NCBI GenBank assembly: GCA_001972305.1
Contig: BDDD01002912.1
Coordinates: forward strand, 132,567 to 196,566
Length of the DNA: 64,000 bases
Source of the DNA: Cephalotus follicularis
Taxonomy: Eukaryota; Streptophyta; Magnoliopsida; Oxalidales; Cephalotaceae
Direction of reading: 5' to 3'
Shown here: piece by piece, positions 11,601-22,200 of the stretch
How positions within the stretch are numbered: position 1 is the stretch's first letter
How the letters are laid out: every line of letters starts with the position of its first letter
Program-made: the position numbers and the translations under genes
The notes under the pieces: generated by a model
What the model saw: only the letters and a program-made list of their open reading frames with translations
Told to the model about the DNA's origin: nothing
The model's database searches: none

Positions 11601-12099
11601 CAAGAAGAGACTGCTAGCTGCACAAAGTCGGCAAAAGAGTTATGCCGATATCAAGAGAAGGAAGCTAGAATTTGAGAAGGGGGATCATGTTTTCCTGAAG
11701 ATCTCGCCTTCGAAAGGGATACACCATTTTGGCCTCAAAGGGAAGTTGGCTCCAAGGTATATTGGACCTTACGAGATACTGGAGAGAGTGGGGGAGGTAG
11801 CATACCAGATTGCACTACCGCCTAGTTTGTCGGACGTGCATAACGTATTTCATGTCTCCATGTTACATAAATACGTACCCGACCCATCTCACATTTAGAG
11901 CTACGACCCTGGATTCATTAGCCCGAGATTGACTTATGAAGAGAGGCCGACGAGGATTGTGGATCGAATGGAAAAGGTTCTGAGGAACAAGACCATCCCT
12001 ATGGTAAAGGTTCTATGGTGTTTTCACAGAGCGGAGGAAGCTACGTGGGAGCGTGAGGACGAATTAAGGGAGACATTTCCCCACTTGTTCGGAATGTAA
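8687..12099 (+). pseudogene. pol: pol of A: protease, RT, RNase H, integrase, chromodomain; disabled
   Basis: Domains in order. Protease near 8735-9133: the catalytic loop reads LIDPSVTH where D-S/T-G-A is expected, then a TAA. RT about 9320-9985: [15 protein letters not shown], catalytic FLDDILIYS near 9780, stops at 9566, 9827 and 9866. A one-base shift near 9985-9990 moves the frame. RNase H about 10000-10560 with [10 protein letters not shown] and [15 protein letters not shown] at 10732-10734, then integrase 10780-11898: HHCC zinc site ending CLTCQ, core acidic residues in TMDFVSG, VCDRDARF and SERTIQ, and the C-terminal IGPYEILERVGEVAYQ and HNVFHVSML. After a TAG at 11896 comes a chromodomain tail (VLRNKTIPMVKVLW, EEATWERE, PHLF) ending at 12099. 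Chromodomains of this family steer integration to heterochromatin. Confidence 0.95.
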
Positions 12100-12131
12100 T
12101 GTATGGCTAAATTCGAGGATGAATTTTCTTT

Positions 12132-12144
12132 AAGGAGGAGGGAA
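12132..12144 (+). other. Polypurine tract of A
   Basis: AAGGAGGAGGGAA directly before the 3' LTR start at 12145, the expected plus-strand primer. Confidence 0.9.
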
Positions 12145-12311
12145 TGTAATAACCGCAAATTCAATTCGTGTACATTGCAATATTGATTAATAAAATGTGC
12201 ACTCATTTGAATTTAATGACCAATTATTATAAAATTATGATTGGTAATTACTAAGGAAGAATGGATGTACAGTTGGTGAAGCATCCAACTTAAGAAACCC
12301 TAAAACAGCTC

Positions 12312-12392
12312 GACAGCCGACTGTCACAGGGGAATAGTCGACTGTCTGAGGCGTGAGTGGACAGTCGACTGGCCAATGCATCCAGTCGACTG
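12312..12392 (+). repeat. Palindromic CAGTCGACTG cluster 1, 3' LTR of A
   Basis: GTCGAC at 12337-12342, 12364-12369 and 12385-12390, the same number and spacing as in the 5' LTR. Confidence 0.9.
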
Positions 12393-13446
12393 GAATGGTG
12401 CAGAATAGGCGCCTGGCAAACGCAGTAACAGTGGTGCCAAGTGTCCCAAATGTGGCATGCATGCGAAATGCGTGTCACCAGCTGCCATAACATGAAAGGG
12501 GAGTGCCTTGCATGTCCTCTGTTCATTCGGCAAATTGCAGACCTGCAACTTGCAAGAATCAAAAGAGATAAAGGTGAGAAAGAAGAGTGCATGTGAGAGA
12601 GAGAAGGAATGAGAGAAGCTGAGTTAAAGGACTCTGGCGAATTCAAGGTCCCTGAGCCCTATATCAGCTGTGCATGAGTTGTGAGTGAGTGTTAGAAACA
12701 TTGAAAATTGAGGAGAGTTGTTGGGATTATTGAAAGCTTGCATTGGGGAATAGGAGAGCTCAAGGAAAGGGAACTTGAAAGCTTTGCACATATCCTGGTA
12801 AGTTCCAAATTCGAGCCCTGTTGATGTGGTAATCTATCAATAGTGTGACTACGAATGTTAATGTCTTCTGTTAGCATGGTTAAGATTAACAACTTCTAGA
12901 ATCGAAATGGAAAGTAGTAACGGTTCAAGTATAAATGGAGATTATACCTCTAATTGGATTATAGTAGTTTTTAATGTCAGGATGTATGCTTACTGGTTTC
13001 CTTAAGTATGTATATACCTTCTGCCAACAAGTTAAGATCAATGAATCCGAGATTGAAAGATAATTGACATAGATTTCCAAAGGGAAAGTTGTAAATGGAA
13101 GTTAAGACTTAGGGAACTTGTAATAAGCTGCTGTTGATATAGTAATTGCGTCTAGATAGATTAGTCGACCTACTGATTAGGTGACTGAAACTCTAAACCT
13201 GCATGTATAGATTATATTCTGCTGGATTGAAGATTGTTGGTGTAAAAGACTTTGGAAACTCAAAGAGAAAGATCATCCCAATTGATCTTGGGATAGCAAT
13301 TTAAGGTAGAGGTAACGATATGTTTTGGAAGAAATGAGCATGCATATCATGTATGTTTATTTTTCATCATTGTTGCATGTTTGATTGGATTTGTATTAGA
13401 GATTGAAAATCACAAACTACTACTGCCTGCATTTTCTGGGCAGAAG

Positions 13447-13565
13447 CAGTCGACTGTTCTTCATGGCAGTCGACTGCTCAACCCTATCCAGTCGACTGTT
13501 AAAGCAAAGCAGTCGACTACTCAACCCAAGCAGCAGACTATTCTTGAGAGCAGCCGACTGTCCTG
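13447..13565 (+). repeat. Palindromic CAGTCGACTG cluster 2, 3' LTR of A (one unit longer)
   Basis: GTCGAC at 13449-13454, 13469-13474, 13491-13496 and 13512-13517, four against three in the 5' LTR. The extra 21 bases contain one complete word. Confidence 0.9.
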
Positions 13566-14883
13566 GATAAGATTTGCTGATATAGGTTCTGTTTGAACCT
13601 CAAACTTGAATGCAATCAACTTGGCCTCCATTTGAATGACTAGAACAGTTAATCCTGGCCTCATATACAATTACATTCCAAAACTAAAACAACGTACTCA
13701 CTCCTTGTGAGAGTTGCATATGAATGACTTTGAAATGCTATTCTTGTGAATCCTTGAATTGCTGCTGATTGGTTATTGTTACTGAATCTGCTATTGTCAT
13801 ATTAGTATATACTGTTTTGGTGTCATTAACACCACAACCACTTGTATTTCAATAATTGAAATCAACTATGGGCTATGTATCCAAATTATGATATCAACTA
13901 TCATTTTCAAATGAATGATTATTGCCAAATGAACTACTGATTTTTTCTCCTATATGTGAGGTACCTACTGTTTTGTTTCCCCAAGCTGGAAACCATTATT
14001 GAATTGAAGTCGTTTTCCTCATATGAGATGTACGATAAATGAATTGTTATATGTTTCTAAAGAAAAAAACTTTTATATTGCATATTATTGATATATGTAA
14101 TATTATTATTGAAATGCTTGAATGGGTTGTCTATGCTTATTGCCGTAGCCGAGTGATGGAGGATGTCACTGACTACGGAAGTGATCGGGTTGTCAGGAGT
14201 TGGCCAGAGTATCACCCAAACGTGTCTGCATTGCAGATCTTATTTGTTAAACTACCCCCAATGCCGGTAGTAAATGTTACCTATCTATCATCTTTGGAGC
14301 GTAGGGTGATATTTAGGTGGTGCACAGTTGGTGCTAGGAGTTAGCGACATGTGACACCCAATTGAGGATGAATTGTTTGTACCCTTGTGCAGTATTCTTG
14401 CATATGTATTGTTTATGGCCACTTGGCATGATTGCTTATATATTGGCTCATTTAAATGTTATTTTTATAATAAACTGTCATACATGTTGCATTCATATAT
14501 TCCGTAACATGCATTATCTCCCTACTTAGCCAAGTGAGGAAAACGGCTAACCCCTACAATTTCAGATTAAGCAAAGACGTCGGAGTTGCTGCTAAAGCTT
14601 GGAGAGCTTCTTATTTTCGATTTAAGATTGTTATTTCCCTTATGATGTATTGTACCGAACGGATCACACTCCGTGTACTGTTGTATTTCCTTATGTAAGG
14701 ATAAATATTTGACTTGTTCCGGCACGTAGTTTGGGATGCGTGCGGACGGCTTGTGTTTATATTCCGGCTTAATAACTGCTTCCGCAAATTATTTATGAAT
14801 TATTGAATAAGATGCTAGAATATTATGTTAATCCTGATATCATCATATATGCTTGTCTATGTTTTGAATAACGGGGTGTGACA

Positions 14884-14888
14884 ACATG
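14884..14888. repeat. Target site duplication of A, right copy (ACATG)
   Basis: Exact match to 4690-4694, right after the 3' LTR end. Confidence 0.95.
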
Positions 14889-15548
14889 AATATTTTGCTA
14901 GATTTAAAAGTAAGATATATGATATTAATTTAATCTATTCTTGCGTAATAATTTCGGCCAATGTACGATATAATGGTGGATGTATTGAATTGAGTTTGAT
15001 GGATATCGACAATTATAACCGCCATGCTACCAAAATGGTATTTTTGTCACTTTTCAGACCTAGAGTGGTCTGATTGACTTGAAATTTTAATGGTAGACTT
15101 TAGGATAGGTTTAAATATTACCCGAAAATTTTCGTGCCAAACAGACTTTGTTTGGCAGATAAGGGCAAAGTTACGCTAAAATCGTTTTAAAACGGTGATT
15201 TTACAAAGGAGCTTATAGCTCTGCTTATCCGTTTGAATTTATTTTTGGGCAGAAGAGTCCTAGATATGTTTAATTACATTACTAAAATTTTTGTGTCAAA
15301 AAAATATGATTTTGGCTAAAAAATCTCGTTTTTGCAGTTTTTACGGAAAAATAGTTCAAACCTTAGTTTTTCAAAGTGGTCTTATAGCTTCGATCATCGG
15401 TTTGACTTTATTTTTCAGTGGTAGACTCTTGGGTAGGAATAAACACCTTTTCCAAATTTCCAACTCCTTTGGATCTTTAAAAATTGTAAAAATGGTGTTA
15501 ACTTTGCTTTTGCAAAAAATTCATTTAGCAATGACTTTAGAAAGGAGA

Positions 15549-16047
15549 TTAAGGCTCAGCATGTCGATTTCACTCGATTTTCCAATGACAGATTACTCGG
15601 ATCTTTTAATTATGATATGGAAAGTTTCACTTCGATACGATATCTTAATACATAAATTAGCTCATACGTGTATTCATGCAGAGTTAAGGATATGATCAAT
15701 GATTATGGAGCTTCCAGTCCATGACAAGGAATCCGATAGTCGAACTAGATTTCAGCATCCAGTGAGATTTGGATCTTGTAGCTGATCCAAAGCATCGAGG
15801 GACTTGTTCACGGGGGTTATTAGCATTGATACAGTGAGTGGGACATTCCCTTCCTCTATTTTATTTTCCTTGAAATGTTATATGACATGTGCCCTTTTTC
15901 GAACTCTTGTTATTTGATTGTTCGATTGGATATGGATCCCGTATTTCATTTTGATACTCATTATCCCATTGTTGTGATACGTGATATTTTTTATGTGTAT
16001 ATGGTTATTCTGGCTCTGGGTGACAATGTCACCTTCCATTATGTTTA
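15549..16047 (+). repeat. Tandem duplication, copy 1 (499 bp)
   Basis: Copy 1 of a direct duplication with copy 2 at 16093-16591, offset 544 bases. Reading both copies through I saw no difference, so the event is recent relative to the surrounding decay. The copies are separated by telomere repeats. Confidence 0.95.
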
Positions 16048-16092
16048 GGGTTTAGGGTTTAGGGTTTAGGGTTTAGGGTTTAGGGTTTAGGG
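16044..16092 (+). repeat. Interstitial telomeric repeat, (TTTAGGG)x7
   Basis: Seven perfect TTTAGGG units, the plant telomere repeat, lie exactly at the junction of the 499-bp duplication. The left edge overlaps the TTTA that ends copy 1 (also present at the end of copy 2), and the right edge shares TT with the base pair before AAGGCTCAGC. No telomere-associated sequence lies nearby, so this is an internal insertion, not a chromosome end. Confidence 0.97.
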
Positions 16093-16591
16093 TTAAGGCT
16101 CAGCATGTCGATTTCACTCGATTTTCCAATGACAGATTACTCGGATCTTTTAATTATGATATGGAAAGTTTCACTTCGATACGATATCTTAATACATAAA
16201 TTAGCTCATACGTGTATTCATGCAGAGTTAAGGATATGATCAATGATTATGGAGCTTCCAGTCCATGACAAGGAATCCGATAGTCGAACTAGATTTCAGC
16301 ATCCAGTGAGATTTGGATCTTGTAGCTGATCCAAAGCATCGAGGGACTTGTTCACGGGGGTTATTAGCATTGATACAGTGAGTGGGACATTCCCTTCCTC
16401 TATTTTATTTTCCTTGAAATGTTATATGACATGTGCCCTTTTTCGAACTCTTGTTATTTGATTGTTCGATTGGATATGGATCCCGTATTTCATTTTGATA
16501 CTCATTATCCCATTGTTGTGATACGTGATATTTTTTATGTGTATATGGTTATTCTGGCTCTGGGTGACAATGTCACCTTCCATTATGTTTA
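16093..16591 (+). repeat. Tandem duplication, copy 2 (499 bp)
   Basis: Identical by eye to 15549-16047. After 16591 the sequence continues into the unique part of LTR J. Confidence 0.95.
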
Positions 16592-16649
16592 TCATTATGA
16601 TATGTGATACTGTGTTTTATATTCTGATGCTGTTACCCTTATGATGTTG

Positions 16650-16768
16650 CTTATATGTACACCCATCGGCAATGATGGGGTACGTGCCACTTACATGTAC
16701 ATCCATCGTGAGAGGTGGGGTACATGCCGCTTACACGCATGCCCTTTGTGGCTGTGGGGTGCGTGCTG
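16650..16768 (+). repeat. Three-unit tandem repeat, about 40 bp
   Basis: Units at 16650-16689, 16690-16729 and 16730-16768 (40, 40, 39 bp), each CTTA(C/T)AYG followed by a CATCG- or CCTTTG-like middle and GGGGTRCGTGCYR. The third unit is most diverged. Confidence 0.85.
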
Positions 16769-17782
16769 CTTACCATAGGCACTCTGCACCGGTGTATGAA
16801 GGATGATGTACACATCCTGTAGCCTATTGGCCTGTTATTATTGCTACACCAGTTATATGATGATGACATGATATATGATTATAACATTATAGTTGTACCA
16901 GTATCCCTGGATTTTGTGATTTCTTTATGGGCACATTTCTTATTTCTTATTTCTGATCATATTCGTAATTCTAGATATTTGATTTGCACTCTAATCTTAT
17001 TGTGACTATTGTACTCGGGGAGTACCAACTTGGGTTTTGAGGTTTGTTCATTTTTGAGTTATAAGTTTCTTTTTATTATTTGAGTCTTGTTGATATTCTT
17101 GTCATGAATTAATTCACTTTAGTTATTGCTTTATATATTCTTGATCTTTGCTATATCGTTTTCATTCAGCACATCCGATTCTTCATGGATGTAACAGGGA
17201 ATGACTTGTCCCAACTCACTTAGTCATTTGGACTAACCCCCTCACAGTATTTCTTTTCAGTTATGGCGAGTAGTTGCTAAGACGGATTTAGTAGATGACG
17301 GACCACGAGGGCAAGGCATGTTAAAAGTTTTTAACACATGGCCAGGGTTTTCAGCACATGCATAACATACTACATCAACATTTAAATTACGCATTTACTT
17401 GTTTCTTTTTTTAAATAAATGTTTTCTCTTATGGATTTGTTTTAAAGGGACGAGCTCTATATTTTCTTTTCATACTTTGATAAAATGGTTGAGGGCTGAG
17501 CCCATTTATAAACTAATGATTCCTCATTCGGGAGTGTATTTATATAAACTTTGTTTTCTTTATAGGGGGCATAGTCCGATAAACGGATACTACATGCCCG
17601 ATTTTCGTAAAAATTTAAGAGTTAGAAAAATTTCCAAGTTTTGGAAAAGTTAAACTTATATGAATTTTAATTATATGGTTTTAAGAAGTTTAAAAACGGG
17701 TTTTAAGATATCACATGGAGGTTTCCGAAAGGAGGCTTCCCACGTGATGGTCATATCTGTCTCGGTGGGGACGGGTGTGACA

Positions 17783-17950
17783 CCCGCGTTGTCTCCTTTG
17801 ACCTGAGCGACTAGCATACATTGTGTGGCGACTGCTTGACTTTGATTTCTGCCTTCCCTAACACTAGGCATGTGCTGGAAAAAGGGTTATCTTTGGGCCT
17901 TGTGGAAGCTGAATTGAGATGTATGAGCGAGTGCACAACAAAGGATCGTC
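17783..17950 (+). repeat. Copia LTR, right part
   Basis: Begins with the CCCGC duplication copy of J (17783-17787), then aligns with the end of the copia LTR at 62247-62917: TTTGACCTGAGCGACT corresponds to CTTAGACCTGAGCAAC near 62770, and TGAGCGAGTGCACAACA corresponds to TAAGCGAGTGCGCAATA near 62894. This proves that J inserted into a copia LTR. The minus-strand LTR of E starts at 17951 directly after it. Confidence 0.72.
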
Positions 17951-19287
17951 TGTCACACCCCGCTTTTTAGTAAACAACATATAGTAAAGGCAATCAAACA
18001 TGAGTATTTAGCTTATGCAACTCATGGGAAAATTTAAAAGTTTTCCATTCACATTGTCATTTGCGGAAGCATTGTAATACAAGACGAATACAAAAACGTA
18101 ACACACATCCCATACTACGTGTGACCAAATACTTAATCCAGAATTATAATCCATGTTAATTGCCCTCAAGCGGAGCGTGATCATAAACATTATCCATTAA
18201 CGATACAAAACATGTTAAGTAAAAGACGGTGTAGAACCACCAATTAATACAGAACCAGTTCAAAAATATCCAAAAGAGTACAATTGCGATAAACAACATT
18301 ATTACAAATTGATCCTTGCCCATACTAGTCCATATCAGGTCCACTGCATCAGTCTGAAATAGTAGGGGGTTAGCCTTTGTCCTCACTAGGCTAAGTAATA
18401 TATATACAGTTTGGGATCAATAATAATGTATGTCATGAATGTATGCACACTGATGCAGTATAGTATAGGTAACAATATTTACACATAGATATTTATATGT
18501 ATATTCACAGTACAGGTGTAACTCGGCCAGGGTGACATCAACAGAAAAACAGTAATGTCCGCATGGGACCAGGAAAAACAAGCAGTACGTACGAGATCGT
18601 CGCCAACTCTTGGCCCCAACGTCACACACTCATACCTCAGCCCCGGATCCGGACGGCTCGAAGTATGTCAACAATACAGGTTACTTAGCACGGTGGCTAA
18701 GCAATCATAGTGAGTTCCCCAGCTAACTCCTGGCACCTAGGGTCAACCCGCCACTTGCCAACCATGGCAACTCCACCACGCAGCTAGTACAGCAATAGTA
18801 ACAAGCACAGTACAAGTCAAGCATTTCATAAAAAGTGATTACTTGATCAATTATATATGTTCGATATATATAGCGATCCATTTTTCCAAGTCGTTTAGAA
18901 ACATTATAAAGACCCGAAATAATGCATTTTCTTTATATAGAAATCGCATAAACAGTTCACAAGCATTGAAAATACTTCCCCGGTTATTCAAAAATATACA
19001 TTTAGTCAAGTACACATTTTCTCCATATAGAACCTTTTAAACCGTTCACAACCATTGGAAATACTTCCCCAGTCATTTGAAAATATACATTTAGTTAATA
19101 TACATTTTCGTACAAGATAATGATTTATTTAAAATCATGCAAGTGTTTCTAAAACGCATTTAGAATCAACCACATTTCAGTAATCAGTACAAGTAACACT
19201 TGAAGATGCAATGCAAACATATGCTCAAATGCATCTAGGCTCAATTCGGTTTAACGCAAGTCATTCACTGTGACAACCAGCTGTCTC
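17951..19287 (-). repeat. Ty3 chromovirus 'E' LTR, distal part
   Basis: On the minus strand this is the end of an LTR: the plus-strand text opens TGTCACACCCCG, the complement of a CGGGGTGTGACA end. It has the paired boxes GCTAACTCCTGGC (18722-18734) and GCCAACTCTTGGC (18602-18614), and a GGGTTAGCCTTTGTCCTCAC block near 18366. It is interrupted at 19287 by element C; the rest is at 39228-40559. The two pieces sum to about 2.66 kb, close to the 2.57-2.74 kb of related LTRs. Confidence 0.8.
19283..19287. repeat. Target site duplication of C, left copy (GTCTC)
   Basis: GTCTC here and at 39228-39232, flanking element C exactly. Confidence 0.95.
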
Positions 19288-22200
19288 TGTAATGCCCCAA
19301 ATTTTATAACAATAATTGTATAAATAATTGTTGAAATATTTAGCATAGCGTATTGCTGTAACAAAGCCCAATGGAAGCCCGAGGCAATAACATATATTGC
19401 GTACTGAAGCTCGCAAATATAAGGCCCAAAATGGCTAATAAAGCCTTTTTTTAATGCGCGACAGTTCGACCCGATGTTCGCATTATTATTGCGAATAATT
19501 TGGTGGCTGTTCAGATAATTAATATCGCAATTTGTGGTTTAATCGGGACCCAGACCTTAGTATTTTGCCTACAAATACTAAAGAGGAAGCAAAAGAATGA
19601 AAGGGAGAAGGAGAACACACGGGCGCATAAGGCACCCGTGCGTGAGAAAGTGCCAGGGCGACAGAAGAAGGGCAGTGGGAGAGAAAGGGAGAGAGGGAGA
19701 TCTCGCGTTGAAGAAGACGACGATGCTGGACCAGGAGCTCACCGGTTAGAGCCTCCACCCCGACGGTATGCCTCATTTCCTCTTCTCTTCTCTTTTCTTT
19801 TATTTTTCCGTTTCCTTCTCCCTAAAGCCTTGCGTCACTGTCACTGTTGCCGTGCGTTCCACCACCGGTAATCATCGCGGGTGCATCCGGTCTTCTTCTA
19901 GAAGGCCGACTACACCTATTTCAGTGACCGATTAGGCGCCATTCGGTCAGAATTGATCAGATTCTAGCTACCGAGTAAACTCAGCGAGTCCAACACACTG
20001 GCGCCTATGACCGTACTATTAGCGCTGAGTCTCGGCGATTCACGGGCAGCGGTGTGTTGGTATGATGATTGTGTGGCATTTTCGGGTGGTGACCAAAGTT
20101 GTGGACAACCGACGAGCTAACTTAGTGAGTTGAACTCACTGCCACCTGTGACACGACGTTCAGTGCCGATTCACGGTGAGTGTTGAGCGATTTTGTGTAG
20201 CTCATTCAATGTGGAACCTATTTATGGTATGTCCGGAGCCCCGATGGGTTGGCTGGAATTTGGCCGGAACTCCGGTGACAATAATTTGTATTTGCTACCT
20301 ATGAGTAGATCGTAACGGAATGCAATGGTTATTGCAGTGATACAAAGAGAAATAGAATTCTGTTGACACAAGATGGAGATGTGCTCGTAATGACGAGTGA
20401 AGCTTAGAGGAGGTAGCGGTTCGTCGATTCTACTGCAAGTCCTCCCGACCCACAAGCTCAGCTGTTAACAGCCAGGGTATACATTTGCTCCGATGGTACG
20501 GGTTAAGATGGCTATTGCCTTGATCCCATTCGTATACGCCGGTGTGGGACGGTAGTATACGAATGGTAGATCACTAGAGTAGGTTATGCTACTTGCATTG
20601 CATTCATGCATTCTAAATGGTTATATGGAATGATATGTGTACGAATTGTAATTATATGAATGCATGATTGTACATATATATATACATACGAGTATACAGA
20701 GGGATGTGGATATTGCATATGGTATATGGTTTAGATGTTGAATTGAGAAGAGATGAGTTCTTGCCTTCTCTTAGTTCACGGGTTATGGGATAAATCTTAA
20801 AAGGGCTTTGAACTGTTTTTGGTATGGTTTTCACTGAATTGCGAACTGTTTTGAAAAAAAATGATATTTCTGCCAAAACCGTCGATGCTTTCTTCTTAAC
20901 TGTCGACGCTTTTATGTGTTAAACCAAACAATTGACGCCTTATGCTTTCAAACAAACCGTTGACGCTTTATACTTGTACTTTCTAAAACTGCCGATGCCT
21001 AGGGCTAAGCATCGTCGCTTAGTGCCCTGTTTTAGTTAAACTCAAATGTTTTATATGGTTTTGATCCGAAATGGATATCTATACAAATGGATTTCATAGG
21101 AAGCCTTCCTAAAGCCTTGTAGCCTATGAAAATCCCCCTGTGAGATCTTTAAACTACGGATCAATCTTCAAACGAATCTTTAAAGAAAGTCTCATAAAAA
21201 GGGGATTTTATACAAATGGTTTTCAAAAATGGTTAGGTTAGTTCCATTGGGATATTTGGACGCGGATATCTTATTTGGACTTCGTCCCCATTGTTTTATG
21301 GATTTCAAAATGGTTAGGATAGTTCCATGGGACATACAGACGCGAATACTCCCATTTGGACTCCCTTCCAATTCATTATAACTTCGATAAGAACCAACCA
21401 AATGATATATGAATATTGATTACAAAATGGATTATGGAAATGAAAATGGCCATTGAATATGAAAATTGATTTATGACTACAAAATTGATATTACATGATT
21501 TGACGGATGTGGATCCATGAGATCCTTTACAAATGGTTCCTATCATTTAAAAGCATACATGATTTTGGGTCACAACTACGGGATGGATTATTGATTGTAT
21601 TGAATGAGACCTAAATGAGATAACCCATTCATGGTCCTCACCTACTTCATGAGGGTCATGAATGCTAGACCACATTATCTAGTATCAAAATACACTACGT
21701 GGACCCCACTCGTTGGGTAGCCCCAGATACACTATGTGGACCCCACATCGTGGGATGACCCACTGAACTAGGATATGAATGATGTGGTCAGTGTTATCTC
21801 ATTCCTCACTCCTCCATGACACCAAAAGTGCATCGAGGGTGGGATGGACCCTATGGACTGATTGTCCCTATGATTGATATTGATTGTTATATGGATTGTT
21901 TGCAGGCCTTTGATGTAATTAGGACTAGCTAAATATACCGCGCTTAGGGACGGCTGGTATATTGAAGCTATCCACATTTGCCATTTACACACATGACATC
22001 ACATGGCATATTGATACACAGATATGTATATATATATTGTTCACCACATGACTTATGATTACACTGGATGCATGCATAACACCTTACACCCTGTGGCATG
22101 CATGGCATATCTTTATATTGTTGCATGCATGGTATATAGTATAGCCATCCGCCATGCGGACGGCATGGTTACGAATCGTGTGGTTATGGAACGAGTATGA

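Larger units (their letters stand above)
4695..14883 (+). mobile_element. Ty3/gypsy chromovirus 'A' (Tekay/Del type), full length, inactive
   Basis: A complete 10,189-bp LTR retrotransposon with a perfect 5-bp target duplication, two 2.7-kb LTRs, a tRNA-Met primer site, gag, protease, RT, RNase H, integrase with GPY/F-type module, a C-terminal chromodomain and a polypurine tract, in that order. The domain order and chromodomain tail place it among plant chromoviruses; the Tekay/Del assignment rests on the tail sequence and is likely but not tested. At least nine in-frame stops and one frameshift make it unable to code for its proteins. Five differences in the first 120 aligned LTR bases show it is not a recent insertion. 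It lies inside solo LTR J. Confidence 0.95.
12145..14883 (+). repeat. 3' LTR of A
   Basis: 2739 bp, TGTAATAACC to GTGTGACA. Collinear with the 5' LTR. Notable differences are a 21-bp extra unit in palindromic cluster 2 and many transitions. Confidence 0.95.
14889..17782 (+). repeat. Solo Ty3/gypsy LTR 'J', right part
   Basis: Continuation of the LTR begun at 3251. Near the end it carries TTGAGGGCTGAGCCC-type sequence (about 17488), GGGCATAGTCCGATAAACGG and a terminal GGGTGTGACA at 17782, all features shared with the LTR ends of C. It also holds a 499-bp tandem duplication, a telomere-repeat block and a three-unit 40-bp repeat. Confidence 0.75.

Noticed and set aside
13381-13596. 71-codon open stretch in the 3' LTR of A
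   Set aside because: Arises from the CAGTCGACTG word cluster in LTR sequence and is disrupted in the matching 5' LTR segment.
16044-16092. Chromosome end or satellite telomere array
   Set aside because: Only seven units, flanked on both sides by LTR sequence, so an internal insertion and not a telomere.
18417-18629. Small membrane-like minus-strand open stretch
   Set aside because: Within the LTR of E; hydrophobic composition comes from AT-rich sequence and nothing else supports a gene.
19500-19871. 123-codon open stretch with Arg/Glu-rich and hydrophobic parts
   Set aside because: Lies inside the 5' LTR of C in a purine-rich segment missing from the 3' LTR; no domain.
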